Positions 56,321-64,000 of a stretch of DNA of 64,000 nt are shown here, in pieces. A program made the position numbers and the translations under genes. Source of the stretch: Zhihengliuella halotolerans (GTDB taxonomy: Bacteria > Actinomycetota > Actinomycetes > Actinomycetales > Micrococcaceae); the NCBI RefSeq assembly GCF_004217565.1, contig NZ_SHLA01000001.1:372001-436000 (forward strand). Direction: 5' to 3'. Each line of letters opens with the position of its first letter. The first letter of the stretch is position 1. The notes under the pieces were generated by a model. The model ran no database searches. It saw only the letters and a program-made list of their open reading frames with translations, and was not told the DNA's origin.

Positions 56321-56557
56321 TCCGAATCGATTCGACGGTCGCCCGGTCCCACGAACACGGTGCAGCACTTCAGCGCAGCACAGCGGACCTAACGGTGAAT
56401 CACCTGGTCTGCGTTTTGGAAGGGCCGTACTGTGGCGGTTCATCACAGTTGAGGGTGTCGCTCAGGTCCGTGGCCCGCAACTGTGAGTGAACTTCGGGAC
56501 TGGCCCTGTTGTCCGTCCGTCGAAACCTAAGCTCAGCGCGGCCCTCCAAGCTCGAAC
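56321..56557. other. 237-base gap between convergent genes
   Basis: No gene and no strong terminator hairpin seen; only a short palindrome GAATCGATTC (56325-56334). Confidence 0.4.
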
Positions 56558-59500
56558 TCAGATGGTCGCTGCGTGGTGCACCCGCTTGATCATCCGCGCC
56601 GTCTGGAAGTCGACGCTCATCCCCGTCGCTGCGTCCGCGTAGAACGCCGCGTCCGCGACCTCCCGTGCGCCCGTGAAGTAGCGGTACTTGAAGACCAGGA
56701 CCGCCCGGCCGAGCGCCAGGCCGAACGGGTCGCCCGTCGCGTCGCCCGGGATCGCGTAGCCGATCTCGGTCAGGTCCGTCCGGATCTCGTCTACCGCCGT
56801 CTGGTAGCCAGCCGGCTGCGGGCCCGCGGCCGAGACGACGAACCCGGCGTCGGCGTACACACCGCCATAGATCGTCGTCGGATCGGCCGGCAGGGCGTCA
56901 GCCTCGGTGGCCGGTGTCATCGCGACGCCGGCGGCTTCGAGCCGCGGCCAGTCGAAGGTCCGCCCCGGATCGAGCAGCTTGCGGCCGAGGTGGCCGTTGG
57001 GGTGGGTGCCGACGTCGCCGTGCCCGACGACGTTGCGCAGCGGAATCGCGGGGTACCGCGCCCGGATGGAGGTCAGCAGGTCGATCAGGGCCTCGTACTG
57101 CTCGTCCAGATAGGGGTCCGTCTGGTGGATGACCTCGATGCCGATCGAGTAGTCGTTGGCGCCGGCCGTGCCGCGCCAGCTCGACGCTCCCGCGTGCCAT
57201 GCCCGCGTCTCCTCGTCCGCCAGCTTGATCACGAGCCCCGGGTCCGTGGCCGTCGGACGGTCCCCGCGCGTGACCACGTAGTGCGGCGAGAGCCCGTTCG
57301 CGTTCACGAAGTGCGGGGGCAGGTCTGAGGTGCCGTTCGTGTGGTGCACCACGATGACGTCCGGCGTCGTGCCTGCCGGCCGGGAGTTCACGTTCGGCGA
57401 TTCGATCCACAGCGGCCGCAGCGTCGCGGTGATCGTGTTGCCCGACAGCGTGACATTGTCGTTGCCCGTGATCCGGAACGACCCGTCGTCGTCCCGCACG
57501 AGCGTCGCGCGCTCCTCGAGGAAGATCCGGCTGACGCCAGCGTTGGCGGCCGAGGGGAAGTTCGCCCAGTCGGTCGGCACCGGCTCCGTCGGCTCGGGCG
57601 TGATGACCAGGCCCCAGCGCCCCGAGCCGTCCGACTCCAGCAGCCCGAGCGATCCCGCGCCCGTGCCGGTCAGCGAAACGTCCCGCGAGAAGATCGCGTT
57701 GACCACGCTGGCCTCGGCCGAGAGGTCCGTGTCGTCCGGCTTGAAGCGGTTCCGCACCCGGATCTGCAGCGGAGTGGTGCTGCTCCCACTCGGCGCCACA
57801 GACGACGACGGGGCGTTCTGCGGGTGGTAGAGGACCCGCCAGTGCGTGTAGTGCGCCAGTTGGGCCAGCTGGCCGCCGTTGAACTGGGCGTTCAGGTCCG
57901 TGACCGAGAGCTGGGAGGCCAGCCCGGTGTTCACCGGGTTGAACACTGTGGGATCGCCGTCGAAGGTCGTGCCGGTGTCCCACGGGTCGAGGATGTCCAG
58001 CTGCGTGCCGTCCGCGGTCCCGTCGCCGCTGATGCCGCGGACGATGATCGCGTGCGACGGCGTCCCATCGATCGTCACGTACAGCGGCCCGTTCGCGACG
58101 AGCCACGCATGCCACTGCTCGGCGTCCGGGTACTGCTGGCCCGAGAGCGCGATGTCCCGCAGGCCGAGGTAGTCGGCCACGTCCTGCAGGCGGTCCCAGC
58201 CGTAGGACTGCTCGAGGCTGTAGCCCACCTCGTCCGCGAGCGCGGCGGCCGAGAGCACGACGCTGGCCTGCTCTGCCTGCGAACGCCGGTAGCTCTCCAG
58301 CATCGCCATCGACGCCGCCCAGCACGCGGTTTTGTTCGGCTGCGCCACGAGCGGGACGTCGTAGTACACGGGAGCGAACGACGACGTCGTGCCCGAGGGC
58401 CGCACCTCCAGCGTTTCGTTGGTCCCCGACGGGTCCACCCGCGTCGCCGAAACGGAGTGCCCGGCCTCCGCCGCGTCGATCGCGGCATTCGTCAGCGACG
58501 GGTCCTGACGTGTGGCCCGGCGCTGCTCGGCCGAGGCGCGGCTGCCGCCGTCGATCATCTGCCCGAGGTGGTCGCGCACGAGCTGCTGGTAGTCGTTCTC
58601 CGGCAGCGCACCGGCGTCGCGCGCCTGCTCGAGGGACTGCATGATGCCGCGGCTGTTCTCCGCGTTGGTCTCCTGCATCGCCATGCCCTTGGCCATCTCC
58701 GCGAAGGCGCGCGCGTTCTCCTGGTTGGAGAGATAGGTGCGGATCGCGTTCTCCTGGTTGCCGGCCAGGCCCGTGATGTCGCGGAAGGCCTCGGCGTTGG
58801 TGAGCGCGTCGCTGAGCCCGGCGAGCCCGGCACCCGGCGCCGGGGCGTCCCTCGGCGTCTGCATCGCGACGAGCGGCTGGGAGAACTGCGCCCAGATCGC
58901 CTTCCAGTCCGCGCGGGCCGGGGTCGGCGTGGACACCGGATTGATTGCCGTCGGCTCGTCCGTGCGGAACTCGTCCCAGTCCTGCGAGGAGTTCTCCTTG
59001 ACGTCCTCACACGAGTCGCAGACGCCCATGACCGCCTCCGAGTAGACGCCCCGCGTCGGCACGCTCAGGCGGTACGGCGGCAGCGGGGTCAGCGGCTGGT
59101 AACGCTTCATCAGGATCTCGGCGTAGTCGACCTCCTCCTGCTCCTCGCCCGTTCCCTCCGCCGCGACGGCGAGGCCGCGGTCCACGTGGAAGCCGTCGGC
59201 GACGGGGAAGACCATCGAGTTGCCGACGACCGTCAGGAGCTCGTTCTTGACCACCGAGGCGAGGCTGCGCTCGCCGTCGGAGGCGCCTTCCGGGGTGAAG
59301 GTCTCGATGTTGAACCCGTCGAGGAGCATGTGGCGGCGGCCCTCGTCGAGCTCGCGCCAGAGGACCCGGTTGTAGTACTCGATGTTGGAGTTGAGGTGCT
59401 CGATCAGCTCCTGCGCCAGGTAGTAATCCTCCTTGCGCGGGTTGCGCTTGTCGTTGGAGTTCAGCGGGATCGGGATCCGCACGCCGTCGAGCAGGTCGTC

Positions 59501-62500
59501 GCCGAGGGAGGCCCGGATGATCGGGCCGGAGAAGTGATCCGTCCGGTAGCTCAGGTCCAGGTGCTGGGCGGTCACCGTCACGAAGCTGTGCAGCGCGCGC
59601 AGGTCCGGGTCCGTGCAGACCATGCGCAGCTCGTCCGCGAGATCCGCGCGACTGCCGCCCGTTGCGCCGGTGCGCAGGCGGATCGTCATGTCCCGGCGCC
59701 CGCCGTGGTACTCGGCCGTCTTGGTGACGTCGAGGGCCGGCAGCCCGCTGCCGGAGAAGTCGCCCAGGAACCGCAGCGATTCCGTGAGCTTCGTGTAGAG
59801 CTGCGGCGCGATGTCCCGCTCGAAGATCTCGTCCCACTCCGCGATCAGGCGGTCCTGGAAGTACTCCTCGAGCAGGTCCTCTGCGGACGCCCGGCCGAGG
59901 ACCTCGGCGTAGGCCTCCCAGCGCTCGCGGTCGGTCTGGTTGCCGAAGAAGTCCAGCGGGTCGACGTCGGCCGGGGTGTCCGGCAGGCGCCACGGCCGGA
60001 AGTTCGTGACGCGGATCGACTGGGCGGGCGGGACCCGTTCGAAGTTGGCGTCCAGAGTCAGGAAGTGATCGGAGACGTCCAGGTGGGCCTCCACCTCCCG
60101 CTCCCGCGTCTCGAGGCCGAGCAGGTGGCCCGCCGGGCCGAGGAACATGCCGCCGATGAAGGCCTTGAACGCGTTGACGCCGCCCTCGCGCACGGTCTCG
60201 GTGATCAACGGCAGGGACTTGATCCGGTCCGCGCGGGTGCGCGGGCGCGGGAACTGGACGCGGAGCCGAGCGCTGCCGGTGACCGAGACGATCGCGTCGT
60301 CAGCGTATCGGCGGTCGGGGAAGTCCACCCGTCCGTAGTCGGTGCGACGGCGTTCGACGGCGTCGAACGCTCCGACTAGCGGGTGGCGGCGGCTCCCCAG
60401 CAGCCGGAAGACCGGGAGGTACGTGTTCGACGGCTTCGCCAGCAGGTTCGGCGCCAGCACGTCCTTCCACTTCGAGATGTTCCCCGGCGTGAACTCGGTC
60501 AGCTGCAGGGGGATGAACAGGCACTCCTGCACGCCCGTGAGCTCCTGGGAGATCGCGTAGTGCCGCAGGACCTCGAAGTACATCATGGTCATCGAGTGGC
60601 AGTGGTTGTGGTTCGCGACGACCTCGGTGGTGACGGCGTACTCCTGACCGTCCTTGACCGTCGTGACCACGGAGGCGTTGAGCCGCCGGTAGCTCTCCGC
60701 GTTCTGGGTCAGGGACTGCCGCAGCTTCTCGCCGAAGTGCTGGGCGATGTTGCGGGCGCCGGACTGGCTCGCCGAGGACTTGGAGTTCGAGTAGCCGCCG
60801 GCGACGCCGAGGGACCCGCCGATCGGCCCCATGGACCCGCCGAGCCCGAGGCCCGCGCTGATGCCGGCCGTGCTCGCGTTGCTGCGGCCGCTGATGTCCT
60901 CGTTGATCGACCCGCCGAGCTGATCCGTGATGAAGCGGTCGTCCATGAGGTCGGCGGCCAGCCGCTCACTCTGCTCGATCTCCTGGCTCTCGCTGGCCTC
61001 GAGGGAGTTGGCCATGTCGTAGGAGACGATCTGCTTCTTCTGCCCCGGAGCGAGCGGCAGCGAGTAGACGAGGTCGCCCAGCGAGTACCCGTCTGCTTTG
61101 AAGACCGAACGGTAGAACAGGACGTGCCCCGTGGCGACGGTCAGCGACTGGTAGAAGTTCAGCTCCGTGCCGGAGTCCGGGGAGTCCTGCCAGCGGATCG
61201 GGTTGGTGCGACCCACGGGGTGCCGCTCACGGATGGAGCTCGTGGGCTCGGCCGGCTCGCGGGGCCACAGCGGGTACACGAGCGGGCGGCCCCAGATGAA
61301 CCCCGGGAGGGCGGGGGCGCCGTCGTTCGCGTCCGTGACGAGCTCGTAGTGGTCGTCGGCGCGGAACCCGGACCCGGCGCGCTTGCGCAGCGCGTAGCGC
61401 TCGATCTCGGGGTCCGACGTCCGCACGATCGCGTTGTAGGTGAACTCGCGCAGGGCGCGGTTCGGGGTTGTGACGTTCACGCACCCGCCGCCCAGGTCTT
61501 GCGAGTACTCGCCCGAGGCGATCAGGTCGGCCTGATCGGGCAGGCGGCCGGGGGCGTGCGCGCAGCCGCCGCAGCCGGAACCGCCGCCGCAGCCGGCCCC
61601 GCCCTCGCAGCCGCAGTCCTTGTCGCCGGACTCGGCGGGCGTGAGCAGAATGTAGATGAAGTCGTCGGCCAGCGTCGCGTCCGGCCCGCCGTCGCCGATG
61701 ATCCGCAGATCGACGGGGGAGTCCGGGCCGACCGAGACCAGCGCCTGGGCCGCGGAGTACCGGCCGTGTGGGTAGGGCAGCGAGAAGAAGCCCTCGCCCG
61801 TGGTCTCCGCCGAGGCGATGATGCGCCATGGGGCGTCCTCCGCGCCGCCCTCGTCGCGGGCCTGCACGATCACCGTGAGCCCGGAGACCTGCTGCGCGGA
61901 ATTCACCGCGACGACCTTGCCGCGCAGCTTCCGGTCCGCGCTCGGCCGCGGTCCCGACGGCCCCGTGCCCGGACCGTCGGGCAGGCGCAGGTCGAGGGAG
62001 ATCTCCAGTTGCTGGAGGTCGGGATCGTCGACCTCGTAGCGTTCGCTCCACATGACGCGCCCGTCGAACCCCGTCACGCGTACCGCGACCGGACCCCGCG
62101 CGCTGGAGCGCAGGACCGGGTCTTTGCGCTGGAGCGTGAAGGGCGCGGGCAGGGCGACTGGATCCTCAAGGGAAGAGTAGGCGACGTCCAGGGAGACGGA
62201 GCGCTCCCCGCCGTCGAGACCCGTGACCGGGACGTCGGCCGTCACGCGGTGGAGGCCGAGCTCCGAACGGCTGATCGGGAGGCCGTCGGGATGCCGCAGG
62301 GCGAACGTGCCCGCGGCCGTGATGGGTGTCGAATCGGGGACTTCGACCGGGAACCTGGTCAGCAGGTCCCATTCACGCACGACGTCGCGGACGACGTCCA
62401 CGTTCAGCTTGCGGGCCTCGGCGTAGGAGGCGAGCTGATCGTCCGTGAGGTTCTCCGGGCGGTTGCTCGTGGAACTGAAGACGCCCAAGTCGCGGATGAT

Positions 62501-63133
62501 CGGCAGCAGATAGCCGTCGGAGGTGCCGGGGCTCGCGGGGTGCGACGCCGCGAATTCCCGGTAGGCCGGGGCGTTGATCAGGAATAGGCTCAGCGCCGCG
62601 GGGAGGTTCGCGCGCGCGGAGGCGTCGTGCATGAGGGTGTCGCGGCCCGCCGAATCGAGCTGCGGGTCGCCGACCTCCGGACGGATCAGGTGCGACGACG
62701 GCGAGCCGGGCCGGGCGATCTGGTCGAAGTAGAACAGGGCGTCCAGCCGGCCGCTTGCGAGGACGAGCCGGCTCGCGTCGGCCACCTGATAGGGAATCTC
62801 GAGCGTCAGGTCGTCCCAGGCGACGGAGGAGAGCCAGCGCGCCGCCAGGGCCCAGTCGTCGCCGAGGACCGACTCGGCGGGGACCTGCGCCCGGAACGGG
62901 CCGCTGCCCTCCACCTGGAGATCGGTGGGAGTGTTCCCGGCGGGCACGCGGTTGACGGGGAAGAACGGGTGGGGCGAGGAGGACGGATCCTTCTGGTCGC
63001 CGGCGGTCGAAACGAATTTGTGGCGCGGGATGGCCAGCCGCAACGTGAGGGGTGTGTCGGTGAGGGCGGAGTCGAGGTCGCCTGTCAGCGCCGCGGCCAG
63101 TGCTCCGATCGGAAACGAATGTTCTTCTGGCAT
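56558..63133 (-). CDS. Giant protein with papain-like protease and peptidoglycan amidase modules
   Basis: 2191 residues, no signal peptide or membrane anchor. In order: 1-400 unassigned, with beta-rich parts; about 400-495 a carboxypeptidase-regulatory-like beta domain; about 504-526 a Cys/Gly cluster (CGCEGGAGCGGGSGCGGC); 640-1350 an unassigned central module with a Gly-rich stretch at 745-800 and NHNHCHS near 839; CDSC near 1371; helical 1420-1560; about 1585-1760 a C70/C39-like cysteine protease (Cys1603 in NKTACWAASMAML, His about 1694 in SHAIIVRG, Asp about 1714 in LDPWD); about 1780-1910 beta-rich; 1924-2065 an Amidase_2 zinc amidase (VVHHTNG, GIEVIHQ, HGDVG, LLDPGRTFDW); a PG-binding-like tail. 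It probably digests cell wall and protein, but delivery and role are unknown. ATG 63133 with GGGGG upstream. Confidence 0.85.
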   Translation of the reverse strand: MPEEHSFPIGALAAALTGDLDSALTDTPLTLRLAIPRHKFVSTAGDQKDPSSSPHPFFPVNRVPAGNTPTDLQVEGSGPFRAQVPAESVLGDDWALAARWLSSVAWDDLTLEIPYQVADASRLVLASGRLDALFYFDQIARPGSPSSHLIRPEVGDPQLDSAGRDTLMHDASARANLPAALSLFLINAPAYREFAASHPASPGTSDGYLLPIIRDLGVFSSTSNRPENLTDDQLASYAEARKLNVDVVRDVVREWDLLTRFPVEVPDSTPITAAGTFALRHPDGLPISRSELGLHRVTADVPVTGLDGGERSVSLDVAYSSLEDPVALPAPFTLQRKDPVLRSSARGPVAVRVTGFDGRVMWSERYEVDDPDLQQLEISLDLRLPDGPGTGPSGPRPSADRKLRGKVVAVNSAQQVSGLTVIVQARDEGGAEDAPWRIIASAETTGEGFFSLPYPHGRYSAAQALVSVGPDSPVDLRIIGDGGPDATLADDFIYILLTPAESGDKDCGCEGGAGCGGGSGCGGCAHAPGRLPDQADLIASGEYSQDLGGGCVNVTTPNRALREFTYNAIVRTSDPEIERYALRKRAGSGFRADDHYELVTDANDGAPALPGFIWGRPLVYPLWPREPAEPTSSIRERHPVGRTNPIRWQDSPDSGTELNFYQSLTVATGHVLFYRSVFKADGYSLGDLVYSLPLAPGQKKQIVSYDMANSLEASESQEIEQSERLAADLMDDRFITDQLGGSINEDISGRSNASTAGISAGLGLGGSMGPIGGSLGVAGGYSNSKSSASQSGARNIAQHFGEKLRQSLTQNAESYRRLNASVVTTVKDGQEYAVTTEVVANHNHCHSMTMMYFEVLRHYAISQELTGVQECLFIPLQLTEFTPGNISKWKDVLAPNLLAKPSNTYLPVFRLLGSRRHPLVGAFDAVERRRTDYGRVDFPDRRYADDAIVSVTGSARLRVQFPRPRTRADRIKSLPLITETVREGGVNAFKAFIGGMFLGPAGHLLGLETREREVEAHLDVSDHFLTLDANFERVPPAQSIRVTNFRPWRLPDTPADVDPLDFFGNQTDRERWEAYAEVLGRASAEDLLEEYFQDRLIAEWDEIFERDIAPQLYTKLTESLRFLGDFSGSGLPALDVTKTAEYHGGRRDMTIRLRTGATGGSRADLADELRMVCTDPDLRALHSFVTVTAQHLDLSYRTDHFSGPIIRASLGDDLLDGVRIPIPLNSNDKRNPRKEDYYLAQELIEHLNSNIEYYNRVLWRELDEGRRHMLLDGFNIETFTPEGASDGERSLASVVKNELLTVVGNSMVFPVADGFHVDRGLAVAAEGTGEEQEEVDYAEILMKRYQPLTPLPPYRLSVPTRGVYSEAVMGVCDSCEDVKENSSQDWDEFRTDEPTAINPVSTPTPARADWKAIWAQFSQPLVAMQTPRDAPAPGAGLAGLSDALTNAEAFRDITGLAGNQENAIRTYLSNQENARAFAEMAKGMAMQETNAENSRGIMQSLEQARDAGALPENDYQQLVRDHLGQMIDGGSRASAEQRRATRQDPSLTNAAIDAAEAGHSVSATRVDPSGTNETLEVRPSGTTSSFAPVYYDVPLVAQPNKTACWAASMAMLESYRRSQAEQASVVLSAAALADEVGYSLEQSYGWDRLQDVADYLGLRDIALSGQQYPDAEQWHAWLVANGPLYVTIDGTPSHAIIVRGISGDGTADGTQLDILDPWDTGTTFDGDPTVFNPVNTGLASQLSVTDLNAQFNGGQLAQLAHYTHWRVLYHPQNAPSSSVAPSGSSTTPLQIRVRNRFKPDDTDLSAEASVVNAIFSRDVSLTGTGAGSLGLLESDGSGRWGLVITPEPTEPVPTDWANFPSAANAGVSRIFLEERATLVRDDDGSFRITGNDNVTLSGNTITATLRPLWIESPNVNSRPAGTTPDVIVVHHTNGTSDLPPHFVNANGLSPHYVVTRGDRPTATDPGLVIKLADEETRAWHAGASSWRGTAGANDYSIGIEVIHQTDPYLDEQYEALIDLLTSIRARYPAIPLRNVVGHGDVGTHPNGHLGRKLLDPGRTFDWPRLEAAGVAMTPATEADALPADPTTIYGGVYADAGFVVSAAGPQPAGYQTAVDEIRTDLTEIGYAIPGDATGDPFGLALGRAVLVFKYRYFTGAREVADAAFYADAATGMSVDFQTARMIKRVHHAATI

Positions 63134-63161
63134 TGCCGGCCCCCTGAGTCAAAAGTTGAGC

Positions 63162-63220
63162 AGTATACAGCAACTTCAGCGCACTCTTTTGAGTTTTCTC
63201 AAGATTCTGCAAACTGTCAA
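63162..63220 (-). promoter_or_regulatory. AT-rich promoter region of the giant gene
   Basis: On the minus strand TTGACA (63220-63215), an inverted repeat TTGAG-TTTT-CTCAA (63202-63189) and TATACT (63167-63162) lie within 60 bases. TATACT is a good -10 by itself, but it is too far from TTGACA to form one promoter, so the exact pair is unsure. Confidence 0.35.
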
Positions 63221-63378
63221 TCGAAAGCGATGACTCAGATGGGGGTGCTTAGAGGGCGCGGTTCGAAGAACTCTCTGGTTACCTTCGCGTATCACGCGTG
63301 TTTGCTGGCCGCAGGCCGGGTCTGGAACGAGGACTGACGGCGCGTTCCCTGGCGCGGGCCGTGCGATCTCGCCGCGTT

Positions 63379-64000
63379 TTAGAGGCAGACCTTGATGCCG
63401 AGCAGGTCGATAATGCAGTCCCGCTCCGGCGTCTGCGTAGGCGATGGTTTGGGAGTCGGTGTGCGCGTCGGCGTTGGCGAGGGTTTGGGCGCAGGCTTGT
63501 AGGTCGGCGTCGGTGTGGGCGACGGCTTCGGGGCCGGCTTGAAGGTGGGCGTCGGCGAGGGCGCGGGCTTGTACGTCTTCGTCGGGGAGGGCGACGGCTT
63601 GGGGGCCGGCTTGTAGGTCGGTGCCGAGGAGGTCTTCGGCGTCGGCCGTGGCGCGACCGGCGGGGCGGCAGGGCGGGACGACGGCACCTGCTGCTGGTCC
63701 GGTCGCGGATTCGGCGCGATGCCGGGACGCTCGGAAGGGGCGACCACAGAGGGCCCGGGCCTTCCGCCGTCGGGCCTGGCACCCTGGCTGGGCCGGTCGG
63801 AAGACCGACCCGGCGCATTGTCGCGGTTCCCGGTGGCCTCGACGTGACGCTCCGCATCGGGGGAGTCTGCGGCAGACTCGTCGTCCCGATGGGCACTGTC
63901 AGAATCGGTCGGCGCGTGGTCGGAGTCCTCCGTGCCGGGGTCGTCTGCGTCTTGCCGCTCGGGTGAGGCCGTCTGGCCGGCGTCTCCACCCGCGCGCGGC
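63379..64000 (-). CDS. Proline-rich repeat protein, C-terminal part (5' end outside window)
   Basis: The frame is open to the right edge of the window, well above the first internal GTG at 63747. The upstream part visible here is acidic and Asp/Pro-rich; residues encoded by about 63430-63690 are repeated TYKPAPKPSPTPT units; the protein ends ERDCIIDLLGIKVCL, a short hydrophobic tail with two cysteines. Pro/Thr/Lys repeats of this kind usually span the cell wall or act as flexible linkers, so a surface location is likely. I do not recognise the family. A long frame on the other strand and in other frames is a shadow of the biased codons. Confidence 0.75.
   Translation of the reverse strand, partial: PRAGGDAGQTASPERQDADDPGTEDSDHAPTDSDSAHRDDESAADSPDAERHVEATGNRDNAPGRSSDRPSQGARPDGGRPGPSVVAPSERPGIAPNPRPDQQQVPSSRPAAPPVAPRPTPKTSSAPTYKPAPKPSPSPTKTYKPAPSPTPTFKPAPKPSPTPTPTYKPAPKPSPTPTRTPTPKPSPTQTPERDCIIDLLGIKVCL
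63440..63625. repeat. About 30-42-bp imperfect tandem repeats coding KPAPKPSPTPT
   Basis: Near-copies of ggcttgtaggtcggcgtcgg and ggcgacggcttcggggccgg recur four to five times; they encode the proline-rich units of the C-terminal protein. Confidence 0.65.

Noticed and set aside
57341-60379. 1012-residue frame antisense to the giant protein gene
   Set aside because: Antisense shadow with Arg/Val/Asp-rich composition; the minus strand frame carries the protease and amidase motifs.
63430-63690. CRISPR-like repeat array
   Set aside because: The repeats are imperfect, in frame, and encode a proline-rich protein; no conserved repeat-spacer structure. No CRISPR array was seen elsewhere.
63298-63966. 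222-residue plus-strand frame at the right edge
   Set aside because: Reverse of the proline-rich repeats; Arg/Gly/Leu composition typical of a shadow.

Overview
The window is high-GC DNA from an actinobacterium. GTG and TTG starts are frequent, gene pairs overlap as ATGA or GTGA, the adenylate kinase is short, and the ribosomal-protein gene order is actinobacterial. A member of the Micrococcaceae (Arthrobacter and relatives) fits best, but this is inferred from gene order and protein style, not from a database search.

Layout. 1-5153 is the end of the spc ribosomal-protein operon: rplF (partial), rplR, rpsE, rpmD, rplO, secY, adk, map. 5231-11989 is a block of accessory genes: two mycothiol-dependent-isomerase-like paralogues facing an HxlR-type regulator, an AbiEi/DUF559-like protein, and a sugar or glycerol-phosphate ABC importer without its own ATPase. 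12277-15503 is the alpha operon: infA, rpmJ (37 codons, TTG start), rpsM, rpsK, rpoA, rplQ. A HEPN-motif protein lies between rplQ and truA. 18285-25427, on the minus strand, is a compact Tad/Flp pilus operon (flp, TadE-like, TadG-like, cpaB, CpaE-like, tadA, tadB, tadC), followed on the plus strand by a large LuxR-type ATPase regulator. 29360-38151 is housekeeping: rplM-rpsI, glmM, a nucleotidyltransferase-like gene, mscL, coaA, glmS, acpS, nnr.

38152-53143 looks like a genomic island between nnr and alr. It has an HhH protein, a transposase remnant, a Tat-exported protein, an atypical response regulator without its phospho-acceptor aspartate, and an exopolysaccharide cluster (phosphoglycosyltransferase, flippase, pyruvyltransferase, nitroreductase, polymerase, two glycosyltransferases, epimerase, rmlA, rmlB). 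Its core (about 42.8-47.9 kb) is visibly poorer in GC. 53202-54927 returns to core genes (alr, tsaE). 55092-64000 holds a GNAT acetyltransferase, a metallophosphoesterase, a giant 2191-residue protein with papain-like protease and peptidoglycan amidase modules, and the C-terminal part of a proline-rich repeat protein.

The most notable items are the giant protease-amidase protein, the HEPN gene, a phased array of TACGNGG repeats upstream of the LuxR gene, a tandem operator in front of the HxlR gene, a set of promoters placed so that the transcripts should be leaderless, a terminator family sharing one stem sequence, and a branched RNA leader upstream of rpsM.
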